This document shows, piece after piece, positions 1 to 9,697 of a stretch of DNA of 51,216 bases. The DNA is from Pseudomonas proteolytica (GTDB taxonomy: Bacteria; Pseudomonadota; Gammaproteobacteria; Pseudomonadales; Pseudomonadaceae), in NCBI RefSeq assembly GCF_007858275.1, contig NZ_VFEV01000044.1, positions 1 to 51,216 on the forward strand, given 5' to 3'. A program made the translations under genes and the position numbers. Each line of letters starts with the position of its first letter. The first letter of the stretch is position 1. Below the pieces are notes generated by a model. That model did no database searches and was not told where the DNA came from. It worked only from the letters and a program-made list of their open reading frames with translations.

Positions 1-30
1 GTGTATCTGGTACAACGCATTCGGCTTATT

Positions 31-157
31 GGGGCTGCTTCGCAGCCCAGCGCGGGGCAAGCCCGCTCGCCACAACTGCGCTATCTGCCTGGATCTAGGC
101 GTTGCGGCAAAGTTGTGTAGATACCTAGGCTCATCGCGGGCAAGCCCACTCCCACAC
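31..157. repeat. Two REP-like half elements at left edge
   Basis: Positions 31-75 carry a long-class REP arm: GGGGCTGCTTCGCAGCCC (itself a hairpin) followed by GCGCGGGGCAAGCCCGCTCGCCACA. Positions 133-157 carry a shorter arm, ATCGCGGGCAAGCCCACTCCCACAC, which ends at the stop codon of the MATE gene. The two arms belong to different REP subfamilies and do not form one clean inverted pair, so this looks like two independent or decayed copies. Nothing else is recognisable in bases 1-156. Confidence 0.75.
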
Positions 158-1500
158 TAGTTGGCGCCCAGCCAAAGCCCTTGCCGATTCAGCCGCCAGG
201 CAATCGCCCACAACGTCAAACTGCGCACCGCCATGAACAGCAGGAACGTTATCCACAGCCCGTGGTTACCCAACCCCTGCAACGCCCAGGCAACTGGCAG
301 CATCATCAGCACCGTCAGCAACATGCCATTGCGCATCTCCCGCGCGCGGGTCGCGCCAATAAACAAACCATCCAGCAGATAACTCCACACCGCAATCAAC
401 GGCAGTACCGCCAGGTACGGCAGGTAGATATCGGCGGTTGTGCGCACGCTGGGGATATCGGTTTGCATGGCGATAAACAAGTGGCCGGCGAAGGTGAACA
501 GCAGCACAAAGCCGAGGCTGGCGATCAGCGACCAGCCGCAGGCGACTACCAGCGAGCGGCGCAATGCCTGGCGATCATGGGCGCCGATGGCGTGGCCGCA
601 GAGTGCTTCCACTGCGTGGGCGAGGCCGTCCAGCGCATGGGCCGTCAACAAGAGCCCGTTGAGCAGCAGGGCATTGGCCGCGACCGTGGCATCGCCCAGC
701 CGAGCGCCTTGCACCGTGATCATGAAAAACACCGATTGCAGCGCCAGGCTGCGAATGAAAATGTCGCGGTTGACCGCCAGCAGCGCGCGCCAGCTTTGCC
801 AGACCTTGAGCGCCGCCCAGGCAATATGCCCGGGGTAGGCGCGCAGGGCTTTTTGCGTAAGGGCCAGGCCGAGCAGGGCGCCGGTCCATTCGGCAATCAC
901 CGAGGCCCGCGCCGAACCGGCCACGCCCCAGTCCAGGCCCAGTACAAACCACAGGTTCAGGGCGATATTCACCAGGTTGGTGGTCAAAAGAATCGCCAGC
1001 GGCGCCCGGGCGTTTTGCGTGCCGAGGAACCAGCCCACCAGCGCATAAGTGGCCAACGCCGCAGGTAACCCGAACAGGCGGGTGTGGAAAAACTCGCGGG
1101 TCAGTTGATTCAACTCGGCCGAAGGCTGCATCCATTCCAGCGCCAGATGGCTCAGGGGAATGCCCACCGTGCCCAGCACCATGGCCAACCCCAGCGCCAA
1201 CAGCAGGCCTTGCAACAGGATTTGCCGCAGCGCCGCGCCATCATTGCGCCCGGCCGCCTGGGCGGCGAACCCGGTGGTGCCCATGCGCAGAAACCCCATG
1301 GCCCAGGCCAGGAAGGTATACAGACTGGCCCCCACGGCCACCGCGCCCAACTGGTGCGCGTGGGGCAGGTGGCCGATGACCATGCTGTCCACCAAGGCCA
1401 CCAGCGGCACCGAGATATTCGACAGAATCATCGGCGCGGCCAGGGCCCAGACACGGCGATGGGTGGGGCGGTGACGCCAGTCGGTGATTAAGGTGGACAT
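157..1500 (-). CDS. MATE family efflux transporter (DinF-like)
   Basis: A 447-residue inner-membrane protein with about 12 hydrophobic segments and no signal peptide. The opening (WALAAPMILSNISVPLVALVD) and the following GHLPHAHQLGAVAVGAS stretch are typical of the DinF branch of the MATE (MOP) superfamily, which exports drugs or metabolites in exchange for Na+ or H+. The start at 1500 (MSTLITDW) is chosen because AAGGAG lies five bases upstream; an ATG 24 bases further out has no such site. The gene stands alone: REP DNA lies on both sides and the next gene runs the other way. The substrate cannot be inferred. Confidence 0.9.
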   Translation of the reverse strand: MSTLITDWRHRPTHRRVWALAAPMILSNISVPLVALVDSMVIGHLPHAHQLGAVAVGASLYTFLAWAMGFLRMGTTGFAAQAAGRNDGAALRQILLQGLLLALGLAMVLGTVGIPLSHLALEWMQPSAELNQLTREFFHTRLFGLPAALATYALVGWFLGTQNARAPLAILLTTNLVNIALNLWFVLGLDWGVAGSARASVIAEWTGALLGLALTQKALRAYPGHIAWAALKVWQSWRALLAVNRDIFIRSLALQSVFFMITVQGARLGDATVAANALLLNGLLLTAHALDGLAHAVEALCGHAIGAHDRQALRRSLVVACGWSLIASLGFVLLFTFAGHLFIAMQTDIPSVRTTADIYLPYLAVLPLIAVWSYLLDGLFIGATRAREMRNGMLLTVLMMLPVAWALQGLGNHGLWITFLLFMAVRSLTLWAIAWRLNRQGLWLGAN

Positions 1501-1558
1501 TCGGGCTCCTTGGGGGAGCGGCATTGTAACTGGCCCTCAACAGCGGCGCAGATCCAAA

Positions 1559-1648
1559 TGTGGGAGCGGGCTTGCTCGCGAATGCGGTGGGTCAGTCAAC
1601 CTATATATTGGCTGATCCACCGCATTCGCGAGCAAGCCCGCTCCCACA
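1559..1648. repeat. REPIN (inverted REP pair)
   Basis: Two REP arms, TGTGGGAGCGGGCTTGCTCGCG and its reverse complement, bracket about 15 bases around ATATATTGG. The arms pair over about 37 bases with one or two mismatches, so the transcript would form a long hairpin. It lies between the divergently read MATE and alpha-2-macroglobulin genes. Confidence 0.92.
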
Positions 1649-1780
1649 GGGGGGGTTCTACGCTTTTGAGGTAGTTGAGAACCAAACCGCCCTCCGTCGG
1701 TCAATGTGAGCAGCGCCACAGCCACTTGGCTGGCACTGATATATAGTTCACCCCTCAGACACCCCGACAACGAGTGCCCC

Positions 1781-4700
1781 ATGCTTAACAAAGGATTGTT
1801 CCTGGCCTGTGCGCTGGCCCTGCTGAGCGCCTGCGATTCTTCCGATAAACCGGCTGCACCCACTGCCCCTGCGGCGGCGGTGACGGCGCCAAAGCCGGCC
1901 AAGGCCGCGGTGGATGTGGCGACGCTCAAGCAGCGTTATGCCGGCCGTGAGTTAAGCGTGGTGGACGTGTCTGAGGTGCAACTGGATGGCGCCAGCACCT
2001 TGTCGGTGAGTTTTTCAATCCCGCTGGATCCCGAGCAGAAGTTCGCCGACAAACTGCACCTGGTGGACAGCAAGTCCGGCAAGGTCGACGGTGCCTGGGA
2101 GCTTTCCGACAACCTGATGGAATTGCGCCTGCGTCACCTGGAGCCCCAGCGCAAGCTGGTGCTGACCGTGGACGCCGGGCTGCGTGGGGTCAACGACGCC
2201 AAGCTCGCCGCTGAATACACGGCACGCCTGGAAACCCGCGACCTGCAAGCCACCGTCGGCTTCGCCAGCCGTGGCACCCTGTTGCCCACTCGTCTGGCCG
2301 AAGGCCTGCCGGTGATCGCGTTGAATGTCGACAAGATCGACGTCGAATTCTTCCGCATCAAACCCGAATCGCTGCCGGCGTTCCTCGCCCAGTGGGGCCG
2401 CAATACCAGCCTGCAAAGCTACGAATCCCGTGAACTGTTGCCCATGGCCGACCTGGTCTACGGCGGCCGCTTCGACCTCAATCCTGCGCGCAATACCCGC
2501 GAAACCCTGTTGTTGCCCATCGCCGGTCTCAAACAGTTGCAACAGCCGGGCGTGTACCTGGCGGTGATGCGTGCTTCGGGCACCTACAACTATTCCCAAC
2601 CGGCCACGTTGTTCACCCTCAGTGATATCGGCCTGTCGGTACACCGTTACGCCAACCGCCTGGATGTGTTCACCCAGGCGCTGGAGGGCGGCAAGGCGCT
2701 GGATGGCGTCGAGCTGGAAATCCTCGATGCCGAAGGCCGCGTGTTGGGCCAGGGCAAGACCGAGAAGGGCGGCCACGCTGAACTGCCGCTGCCGAAAAAG
2801 GCCCAGGTATTGCTCGCCAAACAGGGCGAGCAGACCAGCCTGTTGCGCCTCGACAGCGCAGCCCTGGACCTGGCCGAGTTCGATATCGGCGGCCAGCCCG
2901 CGCACCCCCTGCAATTCTTTGTGTTCGGCCCGCGCGACCTGTACCGCCCTGGCGAAACCGTGCTGCTCAATGCGCTGCTGCGCGACAAGGACGGGAATGC
3001 CGTCAAGCCGCAACCGGTGAGTGTTGAAGTACGCCGCCCGGATGAGCAGGTCAGCCGCAAATTCGTGTGGGATGCCGATGCTTCCGGCCTCTATCAATAC
3101 CAACTGCAACTGGCCGGCGAAGCGCCGACCGGGCGCTGGCAACTGGTGTTCGACCTGGGTGACGGCAAGCCGCAACTGTACGAATTCCTCGTCGAAGATT
3201 TCCTGCCCGAGCGCCTGGCCCTGGAGCTCAAGGGCAGCGATACACCGCTTAATCCTGCAGACAATGCGGTTATCCAGGTCAATGGCCGCTACCTCTACGG
3301 CGCCCCTGCGGCGGGCAATCGCCTGAGCGGGCAAGTGTATGTGCGGCCGTTGCGCGAGGCGGTCAAGTCGCTGCCCGGTTATGAGTTTGGCTCGGTGACT
3401 GAAGAAGAACTGAGTCAGGATTTTGAACTGGATGAAAGCGTGCTCGACGCCAAGGGCGAGGAAAAACTCACCCTGGAAAGCAAGTGGAGCGAAGCCAAGT
3501 CGCCGCTGCAACTGATCGTCCAGGCCAGCCTGCAAGAGTCTGGCGGGCGCCCGATCACCCGGCGCCTGGTGCAGCCGGTCTGGCCGGCCGAGCAACTGCC
3601 CGGCCTGCGTGGCCTGTTCGATGGCAAGGAAACCAATGGCGACGGCCCGGCGGAGTTTGAAGTGCTGCTGGCCAACCAGCAGGGCCAGAAACTCGCGGTC
3701 GACAACCTCAAGGTCCGCCTGGTTCGCGAGCGCCGCGACTACTACTGGAACTACTCGGACAACGATGGCTGGAGCTATCACTACAACGAGAAATTCCTCA
3801 ACCTCGATGAGCAGACCGTCAACATCAAGGCCGGCGACACGGCCAAGGTCAGCTTCCAGGTGGAGTGGGGCCCGTACCGCGTCGAAGTCGAAGACCCGCA
3901 GACCGGCCTGATCAGCAGCAAGCGCTTCTGGGCCGGTTACCAGGGCCAGGACAACACCGAAGGCGGCGCCGTGCGCCCCGATCAGGTCAAGCTGGCGCTG
4001 GACAAACCGGCGTATGGCGATGGCGATACGGCCAACGTCACCGTCACCCCGCCGGCGGCTGGTAAAGGCTACCTGTTGGTGGAGTCCAGCGAAGGCCCGC
4101 TGTGGTGGCAAGAGATCGACGTGCCGGCCGAAGGCAAGAGCTTTGCGGTGAAGCTCGACCCGAAATGGTCGCGCCATGACCTGTATGTGAGTGCGCTGGT
4201 GATTCGCCCGGGTGAGCGCAAGGCCAACATCACGCCTAAACGCGCCGTGGGCTTGCTGCATCTGCCGTTGGATCGTACCCAGCGCAAACTGGGCCTGACC
4301 CTGACCGCGCCGGAAAAAATGCGCCCCAAACAACCGCTGACGGTCAAGGTCGCGGCAAAAAATGCCGATGGCAGCGTGCCCAAACAGGTGCATGTGCTGG
4401 TGGCAGCGGTGGACGTGGGCATTCTTAATATCACCGAATACCCAACCCCGGATCCCTACTCCAGCCTGTTTGGCCGCAAGGCCTACGGTGTGGACCAGTT
4501 CGATATCTATGGGCAGTTGATCGAAGCCGGCCAGGGCCGCCTGGCCAGCCTGGCCTTTGGTGGTGACGCGGCGCTGGCCAAGGGCGGCAAGCGCCCGGAC
4601 ACCAGCGTCACCATCGTCGCTTTGCAAAGCGCGCCGGTGACCTTGAGCGACAAAGGCGAGGGCGAAGTCAGCGTCAATATCCCTGACTTCAACGGCGAAC

Positions 4701-6682
4701 TGCGTCTGATGGCCCAGGCCTGGAGTGACGACCGCTACGGCATGGCCGAAGCCAAGACCGTGATCGCCGCGCCTTTGATTGCCGAACTGTCGGCCCCGCG
4801 CTTCCTCGCCGGCGGCGACCAGACGCGCCTGGCACTGGACCTGTCCAACCTGTCGGGCAAGGCACAGAAGCTGGATGTGCAACTGACCGCCGAAGGTCAA
4901 CTGACCCTGCTGGGCGAGCCATCGCACAGCGTGCAACTGACCGAGGGCCAGCGCACCACCTTGCAGATTCCGGTGCGCGCGCTGGGTGGCTTCGGCCAGG
5001 GCAAAGTCAAGGTCACGGTCAATGGCCTGGACCTGCCGGGCGAGAACCTGCCGGCGTTTACCCGCGAATGGACATTGGGCGTGCGCCCGGCTTATCCGGC
5101 GCTGCTCAAGCAATACCGTGCGGTGCTCAAGGATGAAGCCTGGAGCCTGCCGGATGCGGAGCTGGCCTTGTTTGAACCCGCCGGGCGTGAGGCGCTGTTG
5201 AGTCTGTCGAGCCGGCCACCGTTGAACCTTGGCGAGCAGATTCGTGCACTCAAGGCCTACCCGTACGGTTGCCTGGAGCAAACCGCCAGCGGCCTGTATC
5301 CGTCGCTGTATGCCGATGCCACCGTGCTGGCGCGCCTGGGTTTGACCGGCGAGCCGGATGTGGAGCGCAAGCGCAAGATCGAACTGGGTATCGAACGCCT
5401 ATTGGGCATGCAGCGCTACAACGGCAGCTTTGGTTTGTGGGGCGCCGATGGCGAGGAAGAGTACTGGCTGACGGCTTACGTCACCGACTTCCTGCTGCGC
5501 GCCCGCGACCAGGGTTTTGCGGTACCGCCTGAAGCGCTGAAGAAGGCCAGCGAACGCCTGCTGCGCTATGTGCAGGAACGCAACCTGATCGAGGTCGACT
5601 ACAGCGACAACGCCGACCACACACGCTTCGCCGTGCAGGCCTATGCCGGCCTGGTGCTGTCACGTACCCAGCAGGCACCGTTGGGCGCTTTGCGCAGCCT
5701 GTTCGAGCGCCGCAGCGATGCGCGTTCGGGCCTACCGCTGGTGCAGTTGGCGATTGCCTTGCAGAAGATGGGCGATCAGCCGCGTGCCGACCAGGCGCTG
5801 CTGGCGGGTCTTGCCGTGCAGCGCAAGGCCAATGAATGGCTGGCCGACTACGGCAGCCCGCTGCGTGACCAGGCGATGATCCTGGCCTTGCTCGAAGAAA
5901 ACGACCTGGCCAAGGGCAAGCGTGAAGAGCGCCTGTTCGAGCTGTCGGACCAGATGGCGGCCAGCCCATGGTTGTCGACCCAGGAGCGCAACTCGCTGTT
6001 CCTCGCCGGCCGTGGCTTGCTGGGCAAGCCGGAAACCAACTGGACTGCCCAGTTGAGCAGCGGCGGCGAAACCCGCGAGCTGAACAACGGCCAGTCCGGC
6101 CTGAAGCTGGAAGGGCCGTTGCTGGCCTCACCGCTGACCGTGCGCAACCCAGGCAGCGAGCCGATTTACCAGCAACTGAGCATTTCCGGTTATCCACAGC
6201 AGGCGCCAGCGGCGGGCGGTGAAAACCTGAGCATCCGCCGCGAATACCTGGGGATGAATGGCCAGCCGCTGAACCTGCAAAGCCTGCGCAGTGGTGACCT
6301 GGTGCTGGTGCATATTGCGGTCAGCGCCAAGAAGCAACGGGTGCCGGATGCATTGGTTGTGGATCTGCTGCCGGCTGGCCTGGAGCTGGAGAACCAGAAC
6401 CTGGGACAAAGTGCTGCCAGCCTGGAAAACGCCAGCAGCCAGGTCAAGGAGTGGCGTGAGTCGATGCAGAATGCGTCGATCAAGCATCAGGAGTATCGCG
6501 ATGATCGTTACGTGGCAGCGCTGAACCTGGACGGCTACGGCACCACGCACCTGCTGTACCTGGCTCGCGCGGTCACACCTGGGACTTATCGCGTACCGCC
6601 ACCGCAAGTGGAGTCGATGTACCGGCCGAACTGGCAGGCAGTGGGGGAAACCCCGGCGGATATGGTGATCAAGGGGCGTTAA
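1781..6682 (+). CDS. Alpha-2-macroglobulin family lipoprotein
   Basis: A 1633-residue bacterial alpha-2-macroglobulin of the E. coli YfhM type, a periplasmic broad-range protease trap. The ATG at 1781 gives a lipoprotein signal MLNKGLFLACALALLSAC with lipidated Cys18; Asp follows at +2, which in the Lol rules favours inner-membrane retention. The reactive thioester motif CLEQ is intact at residues 1164-1167 (codons from 5270), in the context YPYGCLEQTASG. The region before it is built from macroglobulin-like beta domains (MG2-type LYRPGETVLLNALLRDKDG near residue 390). After the thioester comes the alpha-alpha toroid (thioester domain) and a C-terminal receptor-like domain. An in-frame ATG at 1706 would put 25 non-signal residues before the lipoprotein signal and is rejected. 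pbpC follows about 0.5 kb downstream, the partner expected from other proteobacteria. Confidence 0.95.
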   Translation: MLNKGLFLACALALLSACDSSDKPAAPTAPAAAVTAPKPAKAAVDVATLKQRYAGRELSVVDVSEVQLDGASTLSVSFSIPLDPEQKFADKLHLVDSKSGKVDGAWELSDNLMELRLRHLEPQRKLVLTVDAGLRGVNDAKLAAEYTARLETRDLQATVGFASRGTLLPTRLAEGLPVIALNVDKIDVEFFRIKPESLPAFLAQWGRNTSLQSYESRELLPMADLVYGGRFDLNPARNTRETLLLPIAGLKQLQQPGVYLAVMRASGTYNYSQPATLFTLSDIGLSVHRYANRLDVFTQALEGGKALDGVELEILDAEGRVLGQGKTEKGGHAELPLPKKAQVLLAKQGEQTSLLRLDSAALDLAEFDIGGQPAHPLQFFVFGPRDLYRPGETVLLNALLRDKDGNAVKPQPVSVEVRRPDEQVSRKFVWDADASGLYQYQLQLAGEAPTGRWQLVFDLGDGKPQLYEFLVEDFLPERLALELKGSDTPLNPADNAVIQVNGRYLYGAPAAGNRLSGQVYVRPLREAVKSLPGYEFGSVTEEELSQDFELDESVLDAKGEEKLTLESKWSEAKSPLQLIVQASLQESGGRPITRRLVQPVWPAEQLPGLRGLFDGKETNGDGPAEFEVLLANQQGQKLAVDNLKVRLVRERRDYYWNYSDNDGWSYHYNEKFLNLDEQTVNIKAGDTAKVSFQVEWGPYRVEVEDPQTGLISSKRFWAGYQGQDNTEGGAVRPDQVKLALDKPAYGDGDTANVTVTPPAAGKGYLLVESSEGPLWWQEIDVPAEGKSFAVKLDPKWSRHDLYVSALVIRPGERKANITPKRAVGLLHLPLDRTQRKLGLTLTAPEKMRPKQPLTVKVAAKNADGSVPKQVHVLVAAVDVGILNITEYPTPDPYSSLFGRKAYGVDQFDIYGQLIEAGQGRLASLAFGGDAALAKGGKRPDTSVTIVALQSAPVTLSDKGEGEVSVNIPDFNGELRLMAQAWSDDRYGMAEAKTVIAAPLIAELSAPRFLAGGDQTRLALDLSNLSGKAQKLDVQLTAEGQLTLLGEPSHSVQLTEGQRTTLQIPVRALGGFGQGKVKVTVNGLDLPGENLPAFTREWTLGVRPAYPALLKQYRAVLKDEAWSLPDAELALFEPAGREALLSLSSRPPLNLGEQIRALKAYPYGCLEQTASGLYPSLYADATVLARLGLTGEPDVERKRKIELGIERLLGMQRYNGSFGLWGADGEEEYWLTAYVTDFLLRARDQGFAVPPEALKKASERLLRYVQERNLIEVDYSDNADHTRFAVQAYAGLVLSRTQQAPLGALRSLFERRSDARSGLPLVQLAIALQKMGDQPRADQALLAGLAVQRKANEWLADYGSPLRDQAMILALLEENDLAKGKREERLFELSDQMAASPWLSTQERNSLFLAGRGLLGKPETNWTAQLSSGGETRELNNGQSGLKLEGPLLASPLTVRNPGSEPIYQQLSISGYPQQAPAAGGENLSIRREYLGMNGQPLNLQSLRSGDLVLVHIAVSAKKQRVPDALVVDLLPAGLELENQNLGQSAASLENASSQVKEWRESMQNASIKHQEYRDDRYVAALNLDGYGTTHLLYLARAVTPGTYRVPPPQVESMYRPNWQAVGETPADMVIKGR

Positions 6683-6692
6683 GCGCCCGACC

Positions 6693-6806
6693 TGTGGGAG
6701 CAGGCTCTATCTTTAATGTGGGAGCGGGCTTGCCCGCGATAGCGGTGTATCAGCCGCCGAATGTATCGGCTGAAATAGCGCTATCGCGGGCAAGCCCGCT
6801 CCCACA
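6693..6806. repeat. REPIN with an extra partial REP
   Basis: A REP pair at 6717-6806 (TGTGGGAGCGGGCTTGCCCGCGAT against its reverse complement) has inner arms that also pair (GCCGA around ATGTATCGGC). A truncated copy, TGTGGGAGCAGGCTC, sits just upstream at 6693. The element fills the space between the ends of the convergent alpha-2-macroglobulin and small membrane protein genes, where a hairpin could act as a 3' end barrier. Confidence 0.9.
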
Positions 6807-6817
6807 GGTAAGGGGTG

Positions 6818-7111
6818 TTAATGCACAACCCAACTGAGCAGCCACAGCCCCAGCAGCAACCAGATAATCCCCATGATGATCGAGGCCCGCATAAATGCCC
6901 GGACTGCCGAGTACAGCAGCATCAGGCCAATGATCAGGGTGATGATGCTGATGATCGAGGTATCCATGCCCAGGGTGCGGGACAGGCCATCTATAAAATT
7001 GCCACCGGCATTGGTCAGGGCGCCGAACAGTCCGCTGAGCCCGTCGACGATAAAGCGGATGACCGAACCGAGCGCCTGGCCCAGCCATTCGAAAAAGCTT
7101 TCTACCTGCAT
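6818..7111 (-). CDS. Small membrane protein of unknown function
   Basis: A 97-residue protein. The N-terminal half is amphipathic (ESFFEWLGQALGSVIRFIVDG); the C-terminal half has two close hydrophobic segments (SIISIITLIIGLMLLYSAV and IIMGIIWLLLGLWLLSW) separated by RAFMRAS. The ATG at 7111 has AGGAAAC upstream at good spacing. A longer in-frame reading would run across the opposite strand of pbpC and is not coding-like. I do not recognise a named family. It faces away from pbpC and converges on the alpha-2-macroglobulin gene, so it breaks up what is a direct yfhM-pbpC pair in E. coli. Confidence 0.72.
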   Translation of the reverse strand: MQVESFFEWLGQALGSVIRFIVDGLSGLFGALTNAGGNFIDGLSRTLGMDTSIISIITLIIGLMLLYSAVRAFMRASIIMGIIWLLLGLWLLSWVVH

Positions 7112-7210
7112 ATGAGTTTCCTGATGAAAGGGTGGGCGTATCTGCCGGACCTGAGCCTTTGGTCGCCAATCCCTTGGGCGAGTTCCCTTGAAGCATAGAG
7201 GTTTGCCCGT

Positions 7211-9541
7211 TTGAATTTGCGAATAGTTGCACGCGCTACCCTGGGTAGCCTGCTGGTGGTGACAGCCCTGCTTTGGCTGGCCGACCGCCTCTGGCCCTTG
7301 CCGCTGCCCAAGGACGACCTGGCCCGCGTGGTGCTGGCCGAAGATGGCACGCCGCTCTGGCGTTTCGCGGATGCCAACGGCGTATGGCGTTACCCGGTCG
7401 CCACCGGTGAAGTCTCGCCGTATTACCTCGATGCGCTGCTGACCTACGAAGACCGTTGGTTCTACCAACACCCCGGCGTCAACCCGCTGGCCCTGGTGCG
7501 GGCGACCTGGCAGAACCTCTCTGGGGCGCGAGTGGTGTCCGGCGGCAGCACCTTGTCGATGCAAGTGGCGCGCCTGCTCGATCCCCATTCGCGCACCTTG
7601 CCCGGCAAGTTTCGCCAGCTGTGGCGCACGGCGCAATTGGAGTGGCACCTGTCCAAGGATCAAATCCTCAACCTGTACCTCAATCGCGCGCCCTTCGGCG
7701 GCACCTTGCAAGGGGTGGCAGCAGCCAGTTGGGCGTACCTGGGCAAATCTCCACAGCACCTGACCCACGCCGAAGCGGCTTTGCTCGCGGTGCTGCCCCA
7801 GGCGCCGAGCCGCCTGCGCCCGGATCGTCACCCGCAGCGCGCCCAGGAGGCGCGGGACAAAGTGCTGCGGCGCCTGGCCGAGTTTCAGGTCTGGCCGCAA
7901 TCGGCGGTCGACGAGGCCCTGGAAGAACCCCTGTTGCTGGCGCCGCGCCTGGAACCCAGCCTGGCGCCGCTGCTGGCGCGCCGCCTGAACCGTCCTGACA
8001 GCCCGCCGCTGATTCGCACCACGATCGACGCGACCCTGCAACGCCGTCTCGAAGACCTGCTGCTGGGCTGGCGCGCACGCCTGCCGGAGCACACCTCGGC
8101 GGCCATCCTCGTGGTCGAGGAAGAAAGCATGGCCGTGCGCGCCTACCTGGGATCGGTGGACATCAACGATGCACGGCGCTTTGGCCATGTGGATATGATC
8201 AGCGCCCTGCGCTCGCCGGGCTCGACCCTCAAACCCTTTCTGTATGGCATGGCCCTGGACGCGGGGCTGATTCACTCCGAATCGCTGCTGCAGGATGTGC
8301 CACGGCGCTATGGCGATTACCGGCCGGGCAATTTCTCCATGGGCTTTACCGGTGCGGTACCGGCCAGTACGGCGCTCTCCAGCTCGTTGAACCTGCCGGC
8401 GGTGCAACTGCTGGAAGCCTACGGGCCCAAGCGCTTTGCCGGGGAGATGCGCATCGGCGGCATGCCCCTGGCGTTGCCGGCGCTGGCTGAACCGAACCTG
8501 GCGTTGATCCTCGGCGGTGCCGGCAGCCGCCTGGAGGACCTGGTCGGCGGCTACAGCGCGTTGGCCCGTGACGGCAAGAGCGCCGCGATTCGCTTGCAGC
8601 CTGGGGATGCGCTCAAGGAGCGTCCGCTGTTATCGCCAGGTTCGGCGTGGATCGTGCGGCGCATCCTCAGTGGCCAGGCACGGCCGGATCGTGATCCCCG
8701 GGCCGAGTTGGTACAGCGCCCGGTGCTGGCCTGGAAGACCGGCACCAGCTACGGCTTTCGCGATGCCTGGGCCATCGGGGTCGGGCCGCGCTACTTGATT
8801 GGGGTGTGGATCGGCCGCCCGGACGGCACCCCGGTGCCGGGCCAGTTTGGCCTGGCCTCGGCGGCGCCGTTGATGCTGCAAGTACACGACGTGCTGACCA
8901 ACCGCGACAGCCAGCGCGGCATTACCGCGCCCGTCAAAGCCGTGCCGATGAACGTCGGCGTGGCGGCGATCTGTTGGCCCCTGGGCCAGCCCATGGGGCG
9001 TAGCGACTCCAATTGCCGGCGCCAGCGCTTTGCCTGGACGCTGGACAACACCACGCCGCCGACCCTGCAGGCACTGGATCAGCCGTTGGGTGTCGGCTTG
9101 ATGGAAACCATATGGGTCAACGCCAAAGGCTTGCGCGTGGCCGCCAGTTGTCCGGGCGCGGTATCGCGGGATATTGCCCTGTGGCCGGCACCGTTGGAGC
9201 CGTGGCTGCCGAAAATCGAGCGGCGTGACGCTCGCATCCCCGCGCCAGACCCGGATTGCCCGCCACCGGCGTTGGCGGCGTCGTCGCCGTTGTCGGTGGT
9301 GGGCGTGCGGGAGGGAGATCAACTGCGCTTGCCGGCGGGCAGCCAGCAGCAGTTGCGCTTGAAGCTATCGGCGTTGGGCGGCAGTGGGCGGCGCTGGTGG
9401 TTCCTTAACGGGGCGCCGCTGGGCGACAGTGCCAACCAGGACAGCATCAATGCCAGCCTGGAGCAGTTGGGGCGCTATCAACTGAGTGTGCTCGATGAGG
9501 CGGGGCAGACGGCCCGGGTTGAGTTCAGCGTGGTTGATTAG
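7211..9541 (+). CDS. pbpC: Penicillin-binding protein 1C
   Basis: A 776-residue bifunctional class A penicillin-binding protein. An N-terminal membrane helix (about residues 9-25) is followed by a glycosyltransferase domain with catalytic Glu80 in YEDRWFYQHPGVNP and the RVVSGGSTLSMQVAR motif (107-121). The transpeptidase domain has SxxK at Ser338-Lys341 (SPGSTLKP), SxN at 392-394 (SSSLN) and KTG at 509-511. A C-terminal BiPBP_C-type beta domain ends the protein. The start is TTG at 7211, nine bases after AGAGG; no better ATG lies in frame before the membrane helix. PbpC commonly co-occurs with alpha-2-macroglobulin, which is thought to trap invading proteases while PbpC repairs peptidoglycan. 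Confidence 0.95.
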   Translation: MNLRIVARATLGSLLVVTALLWLADRLWPLPLPKDDLARVVLAEDGTPLWRFADANGVWRYPVATGEVSPYYLDALLTYEDRWFYQHPGVNPLALVRATWQNLSGARVVSGGSTLSMQVARLLDPHSRTLPGKFRQLWRTAQLEWHLSKDQILNLYLNRAPFGGTLQGVAAASWAYLGKSPQHLTHAEAALLAVLPQAPSRLRPDRHPQRAQEARDKVLRRLAEFQVWPQSAVDEALEEPLLLAPRLEPSLAPLLARRLNRPDSPPLIRTTIDATLQRRLEDLLLGWRARLPEHTSAAILVVEEESMAVRAYLGSVDINDARRFGHVDMISALRSPGSTLKPFLYGMALDAGLIHSESLLQDVPRRYGDYRPGNFSMGFTGAVPASTALSSSLNLPAVQLLEAYGPKRFAGEMRIGGMPLALPALAEPNLALILGGAGSRLEDLVGGYSALARDGKSAAIRLQPGDALKERPLLSPGSAWIVRRILSGQARPDRDPRAELVQRPVLAWKTGTSYGFRDAWAIGVGPRYLIGVWIGRPDGTPVPGQFGLASAAPLMLQVHDVLTNRDSQRGITAPVKAVPMNVGVAAICWPLGQPMGRSDSNCRRQRFAWTLDNTTPPTLQALDQPLGVGLMETIWVNAKGLRVAASCPGAVSRDIALWPAPLEPWLPKIERRDARIPAPDPDCPPPALAASSPLSVVGVREGDQLRLPAGSQQQLRLKLSALGGSGRRWWFLNGAPLGDSANQDSINASLEQLGRYQLSVLDEAGQTARVEFSVVD

Positions 9542-9543
9542 AT

Positions 9544-9620
9544 CGCTATCGCAGGCAAGCCAGCGCCCACAGTTTGATTTTTGAATACCGTCAAATGTGG
9601 GCGCTGGCTTGCCTGCGATG
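9544..9620. repeat. REPIN (CAGGCAAGCC subfamily)
   Basis: Arms ATCGCAGGCAAGCCAGCGCCCACA and TGTGGGCGCTGGCTTGCCTGCGAT bracket a 26-base AT-rich centre (GTTTGATTTTTGAATACCGTC). It starts two bases after the pbpC stop codon. Confidence 0.9.
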
Positions 9621-9697
9621 GCGGCCTTGAGCGCGCCGCAAATTTATTTGCCATCCCCGCCCTTGAGCCCGAAGCTATACCTCTTCAGGAGCCCCCC

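Noticed and set aside
2015..5281. Open frame of 1088 codons opposite the alpha-2-macroglobulin gene
   Set aside because: It mirrors a GC-rich coding gene with strong third-position bias; its protein is Gln/Arg/Gly-rich with no recognisable domain. The plus-strand gene has a signal peptide and thioester motif.
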